34,977 nucleotides of DNA from Lentibacillus juripiscarius JCM 12147 (GTDB lineage: Bacteria > Bacillota > Bacilli > Bacillales_D > Amphibacillaceae): contig BBCA01000030.1 in the NCBI GenBank assembly GCA_001311805.1, positions 1 through 34,977 of the forward strand, in the 5' to 3' direction. A program made the position numbers and the translations under genes. The notes under the pieces were generated by a model. That model was not told the DNA's origin and searched no databases. It saw only the letters and a program-made list of their open reading frames with translations. This document shows positions 29,653 to 34,977 of this stretch, in pieces (position 1 is the stretch's first letter; every line of letters begins with the position of its first letter).

Positions 29653-30974
29653 TTAATTATTAGCGTAAGCATTTAACATATACTGATTAATCGTCGCTTT
29701 CAGCCTTTCCAATTTGCCGGATTGATGGTTTATTTCTGTTAAGTCAAGCACATGATCTTCCAGTTTGTGAAAATCTGCTTTTCCTTCTACAATATCTAAA
29801 CCAATTCCATCTGTGTAACTTTGATAACGATCTTCTATTACGCTTTCTAGTACTTGATTATCCAGTAACTTCTGCGCGACTTTTAAGCCTACTGCAAAGC
29901 TATCCATACCAGCTATGTGGGCGTGGAATAGATCTTCAGGCTCAAATGAACCTCTTCTCACTTTTGCATCAAAGTTTAATCCGCCACGTCCAAGTCCTCC
30001 ATTTTTATAATTTCATACATACCTAAAGTTGTAGAATATAAGTCTGTTGGAAATTCATCCGTATCCCAGCCTAAGTGGGGATGACCCTGATTGGCATCAA
30101 CTGAACCTAACACGTTGTTCGCACGTGCATAGTGAAGTTCATGTTCAAACGTATGGCCTGCAAGTGTTGCGTGATTCGCTTCAATATTGAATTTAAATGA
30201 TCTTGAAGATCATAATGTTGTAAAAATGCATACCCGCTTGCAACATCAAAATCATACTGATGGGTAGTTGGTTCTTTCGGCTTCGGCTCAATAAGAAATT
30301 GACCATCGAAGCCAATTTCTTTTGCATAATCTACTGCCATATGGAAGAAACGCCCTAAATTATCCAATTCTAATTTCATGTCTGTGTTAAGGAGTGTCTC
30401 GTAACCTTCACGTCCTCCCCAAAACACATAATTTTCTCCACCTAATTCTTTACCAATTTCAAGTCCTTTTTTCACTTTGGCAGCAGCATATGCGAATACG
30501 TCCGCATTGTTAGAAGATGCAGCCCCGTGAATAAAACGCGGATGCGTAAAATTGTTAGCAGTATTCCAAAGCAATTTTGTTTTACTGTCCTTCATATAAT
30601 CCTTAATCATGGAAACTATCGTATCTAAGTTTTATTTGTTTCCCTTAAGGTATTTCCTTCTGGTGCAATATCAACATCATGAAAACAGAAATATGGAACC
30701 CCAAGTTTTTCAAAGAATTCAAACGCAGCCTCTACTCGTGCTTTAGCTTGATCCATACCCGTAAATTTGTCCCATGGACGTACAGCGGTCCCGGAACCAA
30801 AAGGATCTGATAAGTCTTCTGTAAATGTGTGCCAATATGCTACTGCAAAACGCAAATAATCTTCCATTCTTTTCCACCAACAACCTCATCCGGGTTGTAA
30901 AACTTGAATGCATAAGGATTAGTTGAAGTTGGTCCTTCAAAATTTATTTTGTTTATGTTTGGAAAGTAGCTCAA
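29653..30974 (-). CDS. xylA: Xylose isomerase (frameshifted)
   Basis: About 440 aa, matching class II xylose isomerases. The start is TTG 30974 ([17 protein letters not shown]) with AGGAGA eight bases upstream. Active-site motifs: [13 protein letters not shown] (catalytic His and Asp), [31 protein letters not shown] (metal-binding Glu), [12 protein letters not shown] and [20 protein letters not shown]. Frames break near 30880, 30635, 30195 and 30000. It converts D-xylose to D-xylulose in the cytoplasm. Its own promoter region carries the XylR operator and a perfect cre box. Confidence 0.95.
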
Positions 30975-31010
30975 TATTCTTTCTCCTCTCAGTTTTATTT
31001 AACTAAAAGT

Positions 31011-31037
31011 AACTTTGTTTATCTTTTAAACTAAGTT
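31011..31037. promoter_or_regulatory. XylR operator upstream of xylA
   Basis: Inverted repeat AACTTTGTTTA-TCTTT-TAAACTAAGTT with 10 of 11 matching positions per arm, close in style to the Bacillus xyl operator. It overlaps the likely -10 of xylA, so bound XylR would block transcription until xylose is present. Confidence 0.75.
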
Positions 31038-31063
31038 TACTCCTATATTGAAAACGTTGTCAA
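31034..31063 (-). promoter_or_regulatory. xylA promoter with overlapping cre box
   Basis: On the minus strand, TTGACA (31058-31063) with TAAACT 18 bases downstream as a plausible -10. The cre site TGAAAACGTTGTCA (31049-31062, plus strand) matches the consensus TGWAANCGNTNWCA at every position and covers most of the -35, giving direct CcpA repression of xylAB. Confidence 0.75.
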
Positions 31064-31263
31064 TAGTTTTTCTAATCCTATAACTTCTTTCTAATATTTT
31101 CACTCAAAATCACCGTAAAATCTTTTAACGCCAATTATATAAATAGAGTAAAACCATTAATTCATTTAGTACTTAAACAAAGTCATCTTGGTTATCTGTG
31201 AATTCTCCTCAAGTTTTATGATAGAATTAAGAGACTTAATTTGTTGAGGAGAAAAGAGAGTAT

Positions 31264-32460
31264 ATGAAAAACTACAAACTGGCGATCAAAGTTTTGTTAA
31301 ACGAATGAATAAATCAATTGTTTTTAATTCCATTAAAGATAAAGGTCCATTATCCCGCACACAGATCTCTAAAATCACCGGATTGAATAAAGCAACCGTT
31401 TCTACTATGGTTTCAGAATTAATTGAAGAATCATTTGCAAATGAAATAGAATCAGGCCAATCCAGTGGTGGAAGAAGACCTGTTATGCTTTATTTTAATA
31501 ACCATGCGGGGTACTCAATAGGAATAGATTTGGGGGTTAATTATGTTTTAGGTGTATTAACGGATTTAAACGGAACTATAATGGAGGAGGTCAGTAGATC
31601 ATTAACAAGTAATAAATATACTGACGTAAAAAATACTTTAATTTTCATTATCGGTTCATTAATTACTAAGGCACCGGATAGTCCATATGGAGTTATAGGC
31701 ATAGGTATAGGAGTTCCTGGTAATGTAGATCATAATGAAAAGATCTTATTTGCTCCAAATCTTGAGTGGAAGCAAATTGATTTAAAAGCAGACATTCAAA
31801 ATGATTTCCACATTCCAGTAAAGATTCAAAATGAAGCAAATTGTGGTGCACATGGTGAACACCTATACGGTGCCGGAAAAACAGTTCAAACTTAATATAC
31901 ATCAGTATAGGTATTGGAATAGGGGCGGGAATTATTATCCAAAACAATCTTTACACTGGTACGTCCGGCATATCAGGAGAGATGGGACACTTTACTATAG
32001 AAGCTAACGGACGAAAATGTCCCTGTGGCAACCAGGGGTGCTGGGAACTATATGCATCGGAAAATGCTCTTTTACAGTATGCAAATAAACAAAGTGTTTT
32101 AAAAGGCAATGAGAATATTACTTTGGAAGAACTCATAACAGAAGCAAAATGGGGAATCAAAAGGTTTTACAAATCCTGCACACATTAGGAGAATATATAG
32201 GAATTGGGTTGACAAAACGTTATCAATACGTTTAATCCTGAAATGGTTATTATAGGAAACAGAATATCACAATTTAGCAATTGGATTTCAAATCCGATTA
32301 ATCATGTATTTCGTGAAAGATTGTCTCAATACCATTATGAAAATACTGATATTAATTTTCTGTACTGGAGAAATATTCAAGTACCCTTGGTGCTGCTTCC
32401 ATTGCTATTTCCGATTTCTATTTGAGCAGATTAGAAAAAGTTCAGCAACCCTTCAAATAA
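31264..32460 (+). CDS. xylR: Xylose repressor XylR, ROK family (frameshifted)
   Basis: About 398 aa. ATG 31264 follows GAGGAGAAAAGAGAG. It has an N-terminal winged helix (GPLSRTQISKITGLNKATVS) and the XylR linker SGQSSGGRRPVMLYFN. The ROK domain follows, with IGIDLGVNYVLGVLTD, EANCGAHGEHLYGAG, GEMGHFTIEANG and zinc/ROK signature CPCGNQGCWELYASE. Frames break near 31285, 31895, 32155, 32205 and 32360. It is read divergently from xylA, and a full operator lies between them. It represses xylAB, and possibly xylE-galM, until xylose is bound. Confidence 0.92.
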
Positions 32461-32483
32461 ATCAATTCAGACTTCTCCAAGAA

Positions 32484-32520
32484 AACAGCCGAATTCTTCT
32501 ATTGAAAAAATGCGGCTGTT
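32484..32520 (+). terminator. Terminator-like hairpin after xylR
   Basis: Stem AACAGCCG/CGGCTGTT (32484-32491 with 32513-32520), 24 bases after the xylR stop. The loop is long and the T-tract interrupted (TCAAATAG), so termination would be modest. No gene is seen between here and the riboswitch at 32789. Confidence 0.45.
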
Positions 32521-32721
32521 TCAAATAGCTTATTTATTTTCAGTACTCTTCTAATATCTGTATAACCATACGCAAATTACTCACCCCCCCTTTTCCCCAT
32601 CGCCACAAGCATTCAATACGGTTATATCCCCGCTGACATAGGCCGGTAGCACTTCCGCCAGAGCAAACCCTTTTAAATTTTTTAGCCAACATGTATCTAA
32701 TATAGGTTTTTATGGCATACC

Positions 32722-32744
32722 GTAAAGGAATAATTTTCCTTTAC
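32722..32744. repeat. 9-bp inverted repeat upstream of the TPP riboswitch
   Basis: GTAAAGGAA-TAATT-TTCCTTTAC is a perfect hairpin or operator-like repeat about 45 bases before the aptamer. A weak promoter (TTCAGA, 18 bp, TAAAAT near 32751-32780) follows. Its function is unknown. Confidence 0.4.
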
Positions 32745-32788
32745 AGTAATCTTCAGAACTGTTAAACTAAATTGGTAAAATTTATTTT

Positions 32789-32876
32789 TCACTAGGGGAG
32801 CCTTTTTGGCTGAGAATAACGATGGTCGTTTAAACCCTTTGTGCCCGAGATAGGTAATACTAGCGTGGGTAAGTGA
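32789..32876 (+). promoter_or_regulatory. TPP (THI-box) riboswitch aptamer
   Basis: The THI-box core is present in order: ACTAGGGGAGCC, GGCTGAGA, AAACCCTTTGTGCCCGAGAT, then GGTAATACTAGCGTGGGTAAGT. The ends TCACT and AGTGA form P1. The aptamer is followed by an imperfect long hairpin (GTAAGG..CCTTAC, 32886-32916) that may act as antiterminator, and then by an intrinsic terminator. The first gene downstream is lipM, not a thiamine gene. Confidence 0.9.
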
Positions 32877-32921
32877 CTCTTGTACGTAAGGCATATGGGA
32901 TACCCGTATACCTTACAGCGG

Positions 32922-32948
32922 GCTGCACTTCATGCAAGTGCAGCTTTT
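32922..32948 (+). terminator. TPP riboswitch terminator
   Basis: A 9-bp perfect stem GCTGCACTT/AAGTGCAGC with a CATGC loop, followed by TTTT. It sits 60 bases before the lipM start codon, placing lipM-lipA under thiamine-pyrophosphate attenuation. Confidence 0.82.
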
Positions 32949-33007
32949 AAATGGGCACTAAAAATGGGCACAATGTAGTGTTTAGCGACTGGGAGGAGGT
33001 GCTGGAT

Positions 33008-33854
33008 TTGCATAAGGAGTGGTATTTTCTGGATAGTGGATATCAGGATGCAGCGGTGAACATGGCATTGGATGAAGCGCTATTAAACTGGCATAGTGAA
33101 GGGAAAATCCCGCCGACATTGCGCTTTTACGGCTGGTCCAGACCGACGCTTTCTATTGGGCAATTCCAAAAGAGCGATAAAGCAATCGATTTTGATGCAG
33201 TACGATCATATAATTGCCATTTTGTCCGCCGCTTAACGGGCGGCAGTGCAGTACTGCATGATAATGAACTGACATACAGCATTGTCGTTTCCGAGGATCA
33301 ACCGGGTATTCCTGCGTCTGTACGTGAGGCCTATTATGTTTTGTCAAAGGGACTTGTGGAAGGGTTTAAGAACTTAGGTATTACGGTTGATTATGCGATG
33401 CCGGATAAAGATACAGCAAGAGATCGCACCGCTGTCTGTTTTGAAAAAGCAGCTTTTTACGAAATGATGGCTGACGGTAAAAAGCTATCCGGAAATGCGC
33501 AGACCAGAAATAAAGGTGTCCTGCTGCAGCATGGATCGATTCCCATGGACATGGATACCGGGATGCTTTATGATTTGTTCCGCTTTCCTTCTGAGGCGAT
33601 CAAGCAAAGGAAACGTGAAGCTTTTCAGGAAAAAGCCGTCACCATTGATCAATTAACGAACAAAACGCACACGTACGACATGATGAAGCATGCGTTTTTA
33701 TGCAGGGTTCGAATCGGGTTTGGGGGTAACGTTACGCCCCTTCGAACTGTCACGACAACAGTGGGAAGAAGTTTATCATTTAGCAGAAACAAAATATCGT
33801 TCCGATGAGTGGAACTATAATCGATTACGAAAGGAGTCCGTGAAACATGGCTAA
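33008..33854 (+). CDS. lipM: Octanoyltransferase LipM (frameshifted)
   Basis: 282 aa if started at TTG 33008, which has GGGAGGAGG eight bases upstream. An ATG at 32951 is in frame but has no ribosome site and adds residues not typical of LipM. It follows the Bacillus LipM pattern: WYFLDSGYQDAAVNMALDEA, PPTLRFYGWSRPTLSIGQFQ, FVRRLTGGSAVLHDNELTYS, catalytic Cys in TAVCFEKAAFYEM, and LSGNAQTRNKGVLLQHGS. One frame break lies near 33700. It transfers octanoyl groups from acyl carrier protein to the lipoyl domain of GcvH, the first step of lipoate assembly. It overlaps lipA by eight bases, indicating coupled translation. Confidence 0.88.
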
Positions 33855-34800
33855 AAACTATCAGCATATCCGTAAACCTGAGTGGTTAAAAACAGATCTG
33901 AAAACGAATAAATCGTATACCGGCCTAAAAAATTAATGCGGGAAAAACGTTTGAATACGGTTTGCGAGGAAGCCCGCTGCCCCAATATTCATGAGTGTTG
34001 GAGCGAGCGTCAGACAGCAACATTTATGATTTTAGGCAACGTGTGCACACGCGGCTGCCGATTTTGTGCGGTGGCAACCGGTCGGCCTAGTGAACTGGAT
34101 TGGGGAGAGCCGGAACGAGTAGCTGAATCGGTCGAAATTATGGGTCTGAAACATGTGGTCGTAACCGCTGTTGCACGTGATGATTTGAATGATGGCGGTG
34201 CAGCCGTTTTTGCTGAAACTGTCCGGGCTATCCGCCGCAAAATCCAGGATGCACGATTGAGATTCTTCCATCCGATATGAAAGGTGACTATGAAAGCCTG
34301 TATACGTTAATGAACAGTGAACCGGATATATTTAATCATAACATTGAAACCGTTCGCAGACTGACGAAACGGGTGCGTGCGATTGCTACATACGATCGTT
34401 CCCTGAAACTGCTGGAACGCGTCAAAGAAATCGCTCCTAATACACCGACAAAATCAAGTATCATGGTTGGATTGGGCGAAACAAAAGATGAAATCATGGA
34501 AGCGATGGATGATTTGCGTGCCCACAATGTGGATATCATGACGATCGGCCAGTACCTGCAGCCGACGAAAAACACTTGAATATTGAACGGTACTACCACC
34601 CGGATGAATTTGAAGTACTAAAGCAAATTGCGCTGGAGAAAGGCTTTAGCCATTGCGAATCCGGTCCACTGGTAAGATCATCCTATCATGCCGATGAGCA
34701 AGTGAGCGCTGCGTCCAAGCAAAATCGGATTAAATACATGAAAGGCATTGAGGAGCAAGAAAAAGAACAGATTTTTAATAGGAAAAAGCTTATCACTTAA
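33847..34800 (+). CDS. lipA: Lipoyl synthase (frameshifted)
   Basis: About 318 aa. ATG 33847 follows AAAGGAGTCC inside the end of lipM. It has both iron-sulfur motifs: [12 protein letters not shown] (C-x4-C-x5-C auxiliary cluster) and radical-[11 protein letters not shown]. Also typical are [44 protein letters not shown] and [13 protein letters not shown]. Frames break near 33930, 34245 and 34569, each explained by one missing A in an A-run. It inserts two sulfurs into octanoyl-protein to make lipoyl-protein for pyruvate, 2-oxoglutarate and branched-chain dehydrogenases and for glycine cleavage. Loss of function would be severe, so the breaks are probably errors. Confidence 0.94.
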
Positions 34801-34816
34801 GTGTGATAAGCTTTTT
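34783..34816 (+). terminator. lipA terminator, overlapping the stop codon
   Basis: A 14-bp perfect stem AAAAAGCTTATCAC/GTGATAAGCTTTTT (34783-34796 with 34803-34816) followed by CTTG. The lipA TAA (34798-34800) lies in the loop. A-rich and T-rich arms make it bidirectional. Confidence 0.85.
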
Positions 34817-34887
34817 CTTGCCTAACGTATTATTAAAATTGATGTCCCACTTTTCTTCCGATAGTATGACAGGAGGAGGATAAAAAA

Positions 34888-34977
34888 GTGCCTGTTACCC
34901 AAAATTATTACAGATACAATCCCTCAAGTAAGCAGTGGTAGATTGTTCAATACTGACCGATTGCCTTTTTGATTCTG
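34888..34977 (+). CDS. Start of an unidentified ORF, cut by the window end
   Basis: A strong AGGAGGAGG site and GTG 34888 begin VPVTQNYYRYNPSSKQW, then TAG at 34939-34941. In the next frame it would continue RLFNTDRLPF to a stop near 34973. It is either a short peptide or a frameshifted gene. No family is recognised. Confidence 0.3.

Noticed and set aside
32951..33007. ATG at 32951 as the start of lipM
   Set aside because: It lies immediately after the terminator T-tract without a ribosome site, while TTG 33008 has GGGAGGAGG at ideal distance and begins where LipM similarity begins.

Overview
The window looks like chromosome from a low-GC Gram-positive bacterium, most likely a Bacillaceae (Virgibacillus/Oceanobacillus/Lentibacillus-like is my guess). 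The reasons are strong AGGAGG-type ribosome sites, many TTG/GTG starts, a Bacillus-style xylose operon with XylR and cre boxes, S-box and THI-box riboswitches, and a LipM-LipA lipoate pathway. No rRNA or tRNA gene was seen. A major caveat is that almost every long gene is broken by one or more single-base frameshifts, mostly in short A/T or G/C runs. Protein similarity resumes at once in the next frame, even in lipM, lipA, xylA, xylB and galM. I read this as mainly sequence or assembly indels, and I give full reconstructed gene spans, not fragments.

Layout. (1) 0.2-15.9 kb, minus strand: an anti-phage island. In transcription order it holds brxF, brxC (DUF6079 ATPase), pglX-type methyltransferase, pglZ, a small BrxA-position protein and a SNF2 helicase of BrxHII type. 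This is the gene content of a type 3 BREX system, with helicase and pglZ in swapped order. Then come about 1.3 kb of small unrecognised ORFs and a large protein that appears to combine winged helix, SAP and FokI-like nuclease domains. A DUF1998-like C-terminal scrap (possible DISARM DrmB remnant) lies just upstream. (2) 16.2-22.8 kb, plus strand: a very large DUF4011/DUF3320-type SF1 helicase with a transglutaminase-like N-terminal region and a Vsr/DUF559-like nuclease domain. It is preceded by a decayed copy of its own 5' end and followed by a terminator and a 52-bp tandem repeat. (3) 23.2-24.9 kb: a YfcC-family transporter behind a clear sigma-A promoter, SAM-I riboswitch and terminator. (4) 25.1 kb: a long hairpin resembling an IS200/IS605-type end. 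(5) 25.4-32.5 kb: a xylose regulon: xylA, xylB, sugar porter and galM on the minus strand, with divergent xylR, an operator and two cre sites. (6) 32.8-34.8 kb: a TPP riboswitch and terminator in front of lipM-lipA, then the start of an unknown ORF.

How it fits together: PglX would mark host DNA, while BrxC, BrxF, PglZ and the helicase would block unmodified phage DNA. The terminal nuclease could add cleavage to a system that normally lacks an obvious nuclease. The right half is core metabolism: xylose is imported, mutarotated, isomerised and phosphorylated under XylR and CcpA control. Lipoate assembly sits behind a thiamine-pyrophosphate sensor, which is an unusual pairing.
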